Below, one piece after another: positions 21,663-33,600 of a stretch of 64,000 bases of DNA (its first letter is position 1; each line of letters opens with the position of its first letter). This stretch comes from Owenia fusiformis (lineage: Eukaryota; Annelida; Polychaeta; Sabellida; Oweniidae). The position numbers were made by a program, and so were the translations under genes. Where the stretch lies: the NCBI GenBank assembly GCA_903813345.2, contig CAIIXF020000004.1, positions 19,628,477-19,692,476 on the forward strand, written 5' to 3'. The notes beneath the pieces are model-generated. The model was not told the DNA's origin. It ran no database searches and was given only the letters and a program-made list of their open reading frames with translations.

Positions 21663-24600
21663 AGGGCTCTGATGACAAAGGTCAAAGGTTAAGGACTATT
21701 GAAGGTCAAGTGTCAAGGACAATGATCTCATTTTTCAAAGGAATTATCAACTTTTTTAAGGAGTTCATATTAATGTCAAATATTGAACAGCATTATGGTT
21801 GCCATGGTAACCAGACTCTCACTGCAGTATATTTAGTATATATAATTAAGTGCGATCTTAATTATCATGTAATTATAATTAGTTGTAATGTAAAACATTT
21901 TATAGGCTAGTTACCATGGCAATCAAGTGTTTATTATTTTCACCTGCTTCTGTTGCTACGAAAACCAGAAAAAGAATTTTTGGAGACCCACTGATGCTTT
22001 TGCCTTATAATGAAAATATCTAGTGCTTGTTGTAGCGAAGGATATTGCAAACTTTTTATTACCGTTTACTTGTTGTTTCTATGTACATGTACATGTAATG
22101 TACATGGCCTAAACTTGCATTTTTCTAAGATTCACGTGCCATAATATAAAAGCGTGCTACTTCACTGTTGCAATTAGAAATATTGCAATCTGAAACTCTG
22201 CAATCAATTTTTGCAAACATTATTTTATTGCAATCAGTTCCTTTATACAATCATACAGTCGTTGCAATTCAAAGCTTTTTGCAATGTATTCAGATGTATG
22301 ATTCCAAATCACTGTGGTCAATAAGACTTTAAAATTTCACCAAGAAAAATGTGCCATTTTTTGACTAAAAGCCTTGTGACTGTAGTTTAACATAGACTCC
22401 CACACAGCTTAAGGCACTAATTAACACAAGTATTTTATGCAAATAACATTTTTAATCCTAGATTTTACAGTGTAATCATTGTACAGTGTAAATTGCATGC
22501 AATTGTATCTAGCCTTTTTTATAATACTTTAAACAAAGTAATTTTAATAGACCATTTTGATGTGTTAATTGGGGCATTATGATGTATGAGATATCTATAA
22601 GTAAAACAATTTAATGAGATCACTGGATCTAAAATGTCTGTCTACCCTCGAAGAATTATTTTTGCTTGGCCTTATTGATGGTATGAACAATATCACTATG
22701 GGGTTCTATCTTTATGGCCCAAGTATGTGGGAATATATATATCTAAGGTTGAGTTACTTTCAGATCCAAATCTAACATTTTTAAAATAATTAGACTTTGG
22801 ATTTAATAATAATATATTAAGGCAAGGAAATTGCCATTTCTTTTCATTTGAAAACGGGATCAAATCCCTACCCTTGGAAGTTAATGAAGTAAACATGTAA
22901 GATTCATTTTGTGACCTGGCTATATATTTCCCACATGCCAACACTACACAGGCTTGCTCTAAGAGCTTATGCCTCAAAGATGCTTTCTGGTTACACAGAC
23001 ATTGTGTAGATCATTTGCTTTACCGTGGAGGGACTTGGGCTTTGACATGCTGCTCACTATAGTAACAACCCATTGCTACGGCAACCAATTTCTTTTGAAT
23101 GCTTCAATATTATTTTTAATAAATTGTGATTTTGATAAGACTTAAGGATGATGAAATAAAGAGAATCTCCACATATCAATTTTGATTTTATGTGAATGTT
23201 GTAGATATATTATTATATAAACTAAGCTATTAGAAAGAGATTGGTTACCATAGTGGTGAAGGTTGCCATGATGACAACACATAGTGTTGCTATAGCAACC
23301 AATGCATTGGTTTTTAGCAGAGATTAGTGTATTCTTTTAGTGAATGGATCAGTGCAGTGATTAGCAATCCATTGCGAAGGCTCACCCCTGGGATGCAACC
23401 TCATCATTTCTTCTCCTTTTAGCCTCACTCTGAATTCAGCCTCATTTTCATATCAAAAGCAAACAAATCCTTTGAAATATGAAGATGAAAAGCTGAATTC
23501 ATTTAGCGATATGAGTAGTCTCTTTGAGCAATAATTTCTAATGAGTATGTTTTTTTAAATGCAGTGTTGCATTCTAGGTAAATGAGTCTGAAATGTGCCA
23601 TATAAGGAGGTACAGGGTAAGTGTATATGTTAGCCAAGGTACTGAGTATCGTCATGGTGACACCCTGAGACCTCCACAACTTGTATATATTTCCACCAAT
23701 GCATTGGTTGCTTTAAAATCCATATAAATGATTTCATGTTTTTGAAAAATATCTTCTTTTCCCTGTGAGAAATCTGACTAAGAATCAGTTTTTCACTTGT
23801 AAGATTAGTTATTCATGAAATAGTTATACTGGATATATCCAAGTAAATATACCAATCCGTAGCTTTTGTTGCTGTACCCACATATATCCCTGATTATATA
23901 ATGTGTTTAATAAATATGGTGAGACTATATTTCACCCTGAGTTGGCCCTTGTATGGAAATTCATGAATTTATTATTTTCTCATGATTGAAATGAATTTGA
24001 TGTTAAAAACATGAGAAGTGTGAATTTTTGCAAGGGTTCAGCTATGTACATTAACGTTCTCCATACAGTTTTATTTTCAAGAGTGAAATATATTGGCTTT
24101 TGTAATTTACCAAAACTTATTTTTTAAAACCTGTAATTATGTTTTGTACATTAAGATTTTGGTTGTATGAGATAGATGTAATACTTCTTTACATTAACGG
24201 TGCATTGTGTTTATGAACACTGTTTTCTACAAATACATTTCAACAAAGAATTAACAAACATATAAGTTACGGTATTGCCTGATATCACCAGGACATTAAA
24301 TAATTTGTAAATTTGAAAGGAATGTATAAGGAATTATGTGAGATATCTCCAATAACAATTGTACATTATAATTAGATAGGATTCAAAGTTAAAAATGAAG
24401 ATATTCAGAGAATAGTTCTGTTGTATGATTAGATTTAAATATTGCAGTAATATCAGCAAATTGTATGTAAAATATCTAGAAAAAAGCATTTTCATGCATT
24501 TATGTAGGAAAATGTATAGGCATAATATTCTGTATTAATCATACTACTATAAACAAGTAGGCTAACTATTTTTGATTACAGTATGTGTGAACGTTATGTA

Positions 24601-25844
24601 AATTTATGCGCATGTTAATTCATTATAAGGGAAATGAATATGTACTATTTGTAGTGATTTTTAAAGAATGAAGGTCAAAACTTTTTGTGATATTTTATTA
24701 CAAATATTATAAGAATTGATATAATTATCTTATATATGATGTAGTATATTATGTGTATATGTATAGGTTTATATAGCAAGTATTACCATGGTAACTGGTC
24801 GCTATGGTACACGTCCAGGAAGGACTATAAACTATATGAAGTGTTCACACTTAGTAACAGTTGTTATGATTGAAATGGCCGACCCAATGTATTTTTATCA
24901 TCCACAACATTAGAATATTAAGAAAGATTTTGCCAAAAATTTTCACATTGTCAAAAGCATGTAATTTTTCTATTCTTAAGTTGAAAGATTACCTTTGCCT
25001 TCTCATATGGTGCTGTTCAGAATGATATTTAGCCTGGCTAATTCATAATTACATTTTATAGCAATCGAACGTATCATTTTTATTTCCCAGGTTGCCATTT
25101 CCACTGAACTTGCTTTACTCATGGTTACTACAGAAGCAGTAAATTGTTATTATTGCTATGGATGAAGTAACCACGGAGATAATATGACATTAGAGGCACC
25201 TGCTTTCATTGTATGTATATAGCTTCAGAACCATAGCAATAGTTACCATGGTGACACTCATAGAATGTAGTCTAGTTAATTTTTGTTATATAAGTGTCCA
25301 TTGCTACTGACGATAAGTGTGGTTGTTCTTTAGGTGTAAAACACACAGAGCGACATTTGTTATGATCATGTTATAGAACGTTGGATACGTTACTTTAAAA
25401 AAGAACATGAAATGTTCTTTCAAGATATTTTAGTTTGAGAAACAATGAACATGCTCAATTTTGTTTGGGTATTGTGAAAGAAGGGTACACACACATGCTT
25501 ACTGCTTCAAGTTGCAGAGGGTGACATTTACCAGGCATTTCATAAAAGGCCATGCTTTTCATTCTCTACAAAGATGATAGTGTAAACAGATTGGCTTTGT
25601 GAAATACTTGATACTTGAGGAAAATTCACTTGACATTCACATTGAAACTGTCTAGCTGTGAAATCCTTTACTTGGTACTATTGACAGTTTAGAAAGGCAT
25701 GACCCAATGTGGACTGTTTGGATTCATGTTTTCCCCATTTCTGGCCTATTGGCCCATTTAGTAAGCCTGCTAGCTTTCCATTTTGGAAAATATCTTGAAA
25801 GAATCCTGAAGGCCAGATTACAATTGCTTATGTGTGCATGCTCT

Positions 25845-25975
25845 AGGTCACAGGTCAAAGTCATGACCAATTTAAGGTCAAGGCCATGACCTGCTTTAAG
25901 GTCAAGGTCATGTTTAAAGATCGAGCCTGCGACAAGCTTTAAAGGTCAAAGTCAATCTTGACACAGAAGGTCACA
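25845..25975. repeat. Cluster of AGGTCA half-sites
   Basis: AGGTCA/TGACCT words occur about ten times in 130 bases in both orientations (for example AAGGTCAAGGCCATGACCT). This resembles nuclear-receptor half-site spacing but also the AGGTCAA minisatellite in the 51838-53245 element, so it may be a repeat relic. Confidence 0.55.
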
Positions 25976-27404
25976 CATTATTGAATTCAGACCGCTCGGA
26001 AATTATGTAGTTTTTTTCGCTTTCTGCTTTAGCCATGGTTATGATATACGTAAGACGTGTTACAATGACAACCGCTTAAACACTCTGTTTTTTGCTTGAT
26101 CGGCTATGTATATAAAATGCTGGCAACTGGCCAAATAAACCATATCACAGAGTAAACCAAGTATGTCCTGTTGTGTGCCCTATTAGCATGCCTAGTCACA
26201 GGTGTCTCATGCAGCATTACTGCAGCATTTCTCTTCCTTAGGTATTCAGATGTTTCCAAGAGGATATGAGACACCTAGTAGAGGAGGTTTTGCAACCAGA
26301 ATTGGCAGCGCCATTGCCGGACAATGGTTGCTATGGTTACCACATTAAAGTAATAGGGTTGTGAAGCTTCACTCCTGGCTTAAAGAAATGGCAATTCACT
26401 TTTCAGATTTTATTTTACTCTTTGACTGGCAAGTTTCAGCTCCCCCAATAGAGGGCAACACCACTGTCCAATGCTCGGCTTGTAGATTGCTTTACGTGAT
26501 GCTGGTCTTAAAAAGAGGCTTTGGGGTCCTATGTTGAATTTTAATACTAAAAATGTATTTTCTGACAAGATATTTTGCTATCAACTAGAGCTGTGATCAG
26601 TAGACTGTAACTATTCTGAATTTGGCACAATTTTATTTTTGATATATTACTCTTTTTACCTTTATGCTTTTTGTCTTCATTCTAAGGTGAATTTCAAATG
26701 AATGGCTACAATTCATTTGGCCCCTAAGATTATTTTCGAAATGTATGTGCAAAAGTTTTCAAAATGTATGTGCCAAATGAAGAGTCGTTACAGCATACAT
26801 AGCATACCAGTCTTGGAAACAACTTCAGTACTCTGGGTAAAAAGATAGTAAAGTACATCCCCTTTACATCCCTTCTACAGCTAAACTTCAATTTCACCCT
26901 TGATATGGTCTTGAAAACAATCACATGAAATTGTAGTACTACACATATTTAACCAATCATTGTGTTGTTGTAAGTTATAATCAGAGTTACCCTTCATGAC
27001 GTTACTCCATTAGAAGACAAATCTCGATTCTCAAAAGTTCTACATTTTCTTTCCATTTTTGATGAACAAAATACATGTATCTGCTTTTACGAGGACAATG
27101 TTATTGCTCCATCTTAGGTGCTTTACTGTTATTTCGCTTGCTGCGCTTCAAAATTGCAAATTCATCATTTTACCAGTATTTTAGAAAATTAGAAACTGCA
27201 TTTATAACTAGCATAATATTGCACTGATTCTCATTGATAAAGATCTCAGTGTTTAAATATCAACAATGATCTTTCAAAGAAAGTCTTTCATTTTTGATGA
27301 TGATGAACAAACCACTAGGGTTGCTCATACCTTTTGAATATCCAGTTATTTGTTTAATCAAATGAATGTTTTTTCCACAGATTATAGGAATATCCTATGA
27401 TTTT

Positions 27405-27525
27405 GAAAACATATCATTTATATCCATGAGTGGATATCGATATCTTCACGAGTGAGCGCAGCGAAATTGAGTGAAGATATTAATATCCATGAGTGGATAT
27501 AAATGATATTTTTGAAAAACCATAA
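27405..27525. repeat. Palindromic element (ATATCCATGAGTGGATAT)
   Basis: ATCATTTATATCCATGAGTG pairs with the inverted copy ending GTGGATATAAATGAT. The centre reads GAGTGAGCGCAGCGAAATTG. Same class as the hairpin at 16748. Confidence 0.75.
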
Positions 27526-30478
27526 GATTATCCGTTTAACCCATGGCAAGTCATCATCAGCGAAAAAAAGTAGAAATAAAAAACTTTGAATTTGTAAAGA
27601 AAAAATTTTAGATTCAAAACAAATTTTTTTTTTTAAATTTGAGAAACATTTTGAAAAAAATTAAATTTTGCAAAAAACCGAAACCATCAAATATCACTTT
27701 TGAAAGTATTGATGGCATATCACTTTTTAAGGAGTGATATTCAATGGTTTGAAAGTGATATATGATGGTTTGGGAATTTTTTGTTAAAATATGATATCTT
27801 GATCCAAATATCAAATATATTTTCACTTGATATTCGATCTATATCCTTGTAACCTGTAACCATGGGATAATCTCTGATACCTGTTACCATATAGCGTAGC
27901 TTTTTATGAGAAGATATTTTCTGTTTTCTCTCAATATTTCCATATAACCATGGCAACGGCAAGGTGAATATCTCAGTGTTGATTCATAAATTCTTCATTC
28001 CTCATTTTCTTCTGGCAGAATATTTAAGGTGTATGAGCAACCGTACTGTATAGCATAAACAAAAACAGGAAAAGGTTACAAGGCTTATTGGTAGAAGACG
28101 AGTCTGAGACAATGCCTCCGAGTATGGCATCAAATGCTATAGCTTGGCAAAAGAATATTAGTGCTTTGGTTGTTGAAAAATTGGTAAAATGATGAAAACT
28201 GCTTTTTTATACATATTTTGGACTCATTCAACTCTTCGATTTCTAGTCTATTTTTTAAACATTTTGTAACATATCGAGAATTTATTTTTTGTATTATGAT
28301 GTCATTTCTGTAACCATGAAAACAAGCGGTCTTTCAGAGTGGTGTTTTGAGTTGTACATACTTTTTTGATAAATAGAATTTTTATTAATAATAAAATAGA
28401 GAAAGAAATTGTGTTTAGTTGGGGTTGACCCTCAGACATGTCAGATAATGTAAGACATGTAATACTCTAATTATGATTCATAAAATGTTTCCCTCTTTGT
28501 TTTATGAAGTCCTTCAAAGCCTTCATCACAAAAACAACATAAATATGATTTCCTGTGACAATTGTAAGGGTGCCCAATGAATTTGATGCCAGGGAAAAAA
28601 AGGTTTCATCAACTCCTTTTATCAAACAGTACAGCCAGTCATTGGGGATCTGAAAACAGATCCCCAATTGCCAAAACTATAATAGTATGAGTGTGACCTA
28701 GCGCAGAAAGATGTGATGACTAACATTACCCTCCCTACCATTCAGAAATCAATATCACAATACTACAATCATGTACTACAATCATGTACCACGTATGTAT
28801 GTTCAATTCATACTTAAGTCATCCAAAAACAGTTTGTCCACTTGGATGTCCATACAAGAATTCAAATTCTAGTTGATGAAATTGATAGAAATTTGATAGA
28901 CTAATGTCTTATTGGGCAAAGGATCTCTGCTTAAGAAGGAATCTACAATTAATAGACAACAAATTGAAATAGCCACAGATATAATTTTTGATAACTCAAA
29001 TATCAATTGTTAGATTTTGTTCAGATTGCCTGATAGGCAAATGGACCTCTACTAAAGAGGAAACTTCAAGATGGCCATTGAATGAATTCAAAATTCTCAC
29101 TGTTTTTCAGAAGTGGAATTTTGGTAGGATTTGCTGCTTTTTGTAGTTATAATACTGTACATGTACAGTTGAACAAGAATAGAGTAAAAGGGTTCCTTAT
29201 TAATTCTCTTGACATCAAAAAGAGTTCTGGATACTGTTACCCATATATAAGATGTTCTAAAGTCTAGAAGAGAGTCACATGGTCAACATTCATCTAAAGG
29301 TGCTACCAAAGTCCACTTAACAGAATAATTCACAAGAGTCTCCAGGAGACAACTAAGGCTTTTCCTCAAAGATGTCAAAGTCATAAGTTTGATGCAAATC
29401 TCAAAACTTTGACATCCACGAACCTTCAAACTTAAACTACTGATTTAAAAGCTAAATGAACATTGGCACTGAGGCAAAGCTGATCCATCATAAATCATAA
29501 GGCAGTCTTCAAAATCCATTTTACCCAGTTTTGGTTTTGTAAACAGACAAGGTAAGTACATTCTTGATGTATTCATACTTTCATTTTTTAATCCCTTTTC
29601 TTGGACTAAGGATAGTTTTTTAACCATAGAAAGCATCAATAGTATCATTGGGATCATTAAGGAAATGAATACTTGTTAATATCGGGTAGAAATCATAAAT
29701 CCTTGATTTACCAGCTATTTTTATCAGTTGTTTGAACAAAACATATGCACATACAGTACATACGATATGATACAACTGTAGATTGTCTAGAAATTGAGTT
29801 TTGCTGGTGATGAATACAAGTTTCAATGGTGGTAAATTCAGGGGTTTGAAATTTCAAATCATTATCAGAATACAGATGCACATATAACTCCCTCTTTGTA
29901 CAATCTCCCAATGTTCAACATAGTGTATGTCTAGGCTATATCTTTATAATGCACAATGTGACTGTTCTTATATATTTTTGCCTAAGTGGTTCTGTCACAG
30001 CATTTGGTCTATTATGTTCACATGGGCTCACCAATTAAGTATGGCTGCTGAAGGCCCCGGGCATGGCTAAATGAGAGAGAGAGGGGTAATTTGAAATTAA
30101 TCAGATGTTTTCATTGTTTCACAAAGATCTGAAGACCTCTTCACGTTTCTGTACTTATAATTTTGACACTGCACTTAGTGGTGGTTTTTAACACATGTAC
30201 ACTCAGATTTCACTTTCATTGTACATTTATTTTTCAATCCTGTACATACATTGTACACACGTGTTAATGATGAGAAGTAGGCCTATCTATTTTTTCAGAA
30301 ACCAGAGTTCTCTTTAATATAAAATAAAAAGATGTGCTGATTAATGTGACAATATTTTTCAAAGTATCAAAACAAAACCATGATCATGATTGCAATATTT
30401 ACTATAGGCGTGGTAATCAGAAGCTTTAAATCAACTCCTCTTTTGTAGAACATGACTTGACATACAAGTCAACTTCTG

Positions 30479-30664
30479 TCAAGTCACCATAGAGTTTAAC
30501 CTTGGTGAGGTTGAAATGTCTTCAAAACTTAAGTCTTGAGTCCATTCATAAAGTTTATCAGCTTCAATCTCCCAATGTTCATCCATTTTGTCCAAATCAT
30601 CATCCTCATTAGGGAGGTCAAATGTCAGTTTTGTCTCACGATTTTCACTAATATCTGATGGCTT
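30479..30664 (-). CDS. CXorf58-like last coding exon
   Basis: Acceptor ATGTCTTTGCAG. Reads KPSDISENRETKLTFDLPNE, then an acidic stretch and WEIEADKLYEWTQDLSFEDI, stop TGA at 30479. The W-x-W-T-x-L-xF segment resembles the C-terminal part of C11orf65 (WEVDEVLNWTNTLNFDEY). 186 bases, phase 0. An internal GTTAAA could in principle act as a donor to a further exon, so the C-terminus is slightly uncertain. Confidence 0.8.
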   Translation of the reverse strand, partial: KPSDISENRETKLTFDLPNEDDDLDKMDEHWEIEADKLYEWTQDLSFEDISTSPRLNSMVT

Positions 30665-33600
30665 CTGCAAAGACATGAGTATACATTAGAAATATTTTAT
30701 TTATATTAATACAAGTAATCCCAAAAGAAGCCTACCATTGGCTTCAGGGAGACAACATATTTTCTCATTGTCTTAAGGTGGACATATATGCATGCAGCTA
30801 TGAGAACCATTACACTATAAAACAAAGCATTAACATACAAAATGTTACCACCTGCCATTTGTTACATATGCCTTGCCATTTGATACAGACGCTAACCACC
30901 GAATACCAACTACCATCCACAAAAAAGTTGGAGACTGTAACAATATGTCACCATATGTCATGGTGACAACAACCATGATGTTCCATTACTGACTGAATTG
31001 ACCTTTTGCGATCAGAATTCAGGTATTTTGTTCATGGATACTGTTGTCATGTATTTTGTCTTATTGGTGTGACGTCATATAAAAATGATATAAGATATGA
31101 TGGAGAGAGAAAATAGCGGACACGTGGCAGTTTTGCGCAAAAAATATTATCATTTCTCTTATGAAAACCATGGGTCGGATATTTACCAGGTATGCCGATT
31201 TGACTAGATCATGAGTGTATCTTTATACGTGTGAAGTTTCGGTGAAACTCATACTGAACATCGATGCCTATAAGCGCCCCCCGTTTTTTCAAAATCGGGG
31301 GGCGCTTAACCGCTATCTAAATCATGTCAGTAAGATCTTAGACTTGGTATGTGGTTAGCATGAATGTTGATCTAGTCAAATCGAACACTATCGTGAAAAA
31401 AAGTTCAATAAAGTACGAAATACAGAAGATAATCTCTCAAAATCAAAAAGTTACAGCAGTGTGGCCTAATTGTGACGTCACTACAAGATAGAATCCATCC
31501 GGTGATCGCAAATCATCAATTCATGAAATAATATGTTTTTAGTATTGATATTACTGTCGATACAGCCATTGGAATAGAAATAGAAATATAGGAGATTTCT
31601 AAACAATAAAGTAATGTACAGTCTCAAAAATGCAAGTTATATTTAATACGTAACAATTTTTAAAAATTAAATGCTACAGTATGCTGTATCATTAAAAAGA
31701 AGAATATTTTCCATGGTTTGCCATGAGATTTTTAAAGCATGGTCTTGGGTTCATAAATATAAACAGATGCAGGGTTCCAATTGTGACTATTATACCATTA
31801 CATTTCAAATACATGTACATCATTCAGTGCTTATGATATGTATACACGAGTAATGTTAGTAATGTATAGTTACCGGCCTATAGAGATCCTGCGATACACT
31901 GTTTTGAATATGGATATGAGCAACGATATTAACCTCACAATACCAGCAAAAAAATATGCTTTTTAGTTCATGAAAAATTTCACAAGAAAATCAAAAAATC
32001 AAAACCATTCACTCTTTCAGTATTTATCTGATATTAACGCTAACTTTTTTTTATATAAACAAGGAAAAGAAACCAGAAAATATATTTGTCATGTCATGTC
32101 TTAACAGTCAGCCATTTTTGTTTTTGTTTATATCAATACTGTGAGTCAATCAAGGGAACCATGATATATGGTCATACGTTTCTTAACTAATTAAAAGCCA
32201 ATGACAGAACAGCTCATTCTGATCACGGACCCCTAGTAAGCTAGGCTAGTGTATACTGTGTTGGAGGGGGAAATGCCATTTAGCACCCTGTACAGCTAAT
32301 ATTAAAGACCCATGCATACCTGTTCTGTTGCTTCAAGGCCATACATTCTCTTCATCTTCAGTGCTCTGATACGTGCTTGTTTTGACCTCCTAGCAGTGGA
32401 TGACTGGGGACTGCTGAACTTGCCTTTAGGGGTGGAACATGGTGCTAAAGGAGGTGTCCTTCAAGAGAACATATGCCTTCAATATAATAGTGGACTTACA
32501 AAGTTTATTGGGTATACACATCTGAGTGTGTTTGCGTATTTTCCTTGTGTTTTCTGAGACAAACATATATTACACTCCCCATTCATATTTATAATAACAA
32601 TGGTAGCTGTTACACAGCAGGGTTGAAAATTCAATGACGGCTAGATTCCAACAAAGTTTTTTGTGGCATTGTAACATTGTGCCTTAGTTAGAAAATGCAT
32701 AGTAGGGGGTTTGTACATGGAGTGCAGATTCGGCATTCTGCATAAAACAAGAGAAATCGCACATGTACATAGATGTTATACAAGTTTATTGAGAGGATGA
32801 TATGACTTTGTATAAAAATCCTTGTATCTCGTATCCATGTAACATGGGGCATGATACAGTCTTTGAAGGGTTCAATTTTCAAAATATTAAGATACAATCT
32901 CCGTCTATGCTGAATCTATCTACCAGTCTCTTCCTCTTACCTTATTCTTGAGATGAGTTTAATTTGTCGTAGTTGTATCTCTTGTGTGATTGGACGAGAG
33001 AGTAATGTTGGAAGCTCTTCAGCCAAGGAGGGAGAAAGTTTCTGATTGTATAGATAGTCTATCACATCATGGAATATTGTATACCTTGGAATTACTGGAA
33101 ACAAGAAAACAAATAAGATAAACATAAAAAGTCAAATCATATTTGAAGTCTATACAAACGTGGAAGAGAAAACAGGAACATGGAGAGACAAGAAAGCCAA
33201 ATGAATTCCGCTGAATTTGTCATCTCACCCAGCATTGTAGAATTCTGTATATGTGTTGCATCCAGATGAGAATTAAAAAGATGTATAACATCCTGAAAAA
33301 AAAAGACTCTGTAGAGCATTGAGAATTAAATAGTGGATTGTTCCTTTATAGACATGCATGCATGTAAACACCCTCACTCTAGCTACAACCATACAGTGAG
33401 TTAACACCTTCAGCCTGGGTTACAACCCATACAATGAGTTAACATCCTCACTCTGGCTACAACCATACAGTTAGTTAACACCTTCGGTCTGGGTACAACC
33501 CATACAATGAGCTAACACCTTCACTCTGGCTACAACCCATACAATGAGTTAACACCCTCACTCTGGCTACAACCCATACAATAAGTTTACACCTTCACTC

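Larger units (their letters stand above)
21663..30478. other. Probable MBNL 3' UTR and intergenic DNA
   Basis: No coding exon is supported. The first 5 kb is unusually rich in GTTGCCATGG / CCATGGTAAC-type palindromes. A possible poly(A) signal AATAAA near 26135 is followed by a GT-rich stretch; I cannot tell whether it ends this transcript. Short palindromes occur at 27405-27525 and 28648-28676. From about 28.7 to 30.4 kb I see no structure. Confidence 0.5.

Noticed and set aside
29445-29657. Minus-strand ORF considered as an extra last exon of the CXorf58-like gene
   Set aside because: The preceding exon already has an in-frame stop at 30479 and its possible internal donor (AAG|GTTAAA) is poor; no family match was seen.
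33137-33319. A minus-strand ORF with acceptor-like TTTTTTTTTCAG and a GTGAG donor, as an extra CXorf58-like exon
   Set aside because: Direct joining of 33675-34000 to 32941-33094 gives WRKLTQDVIPRYTIF, matching the human order without a gap; the extra piece would insert hydrophobic residues or break the frame. An alternative exon cannot be fully excluded.
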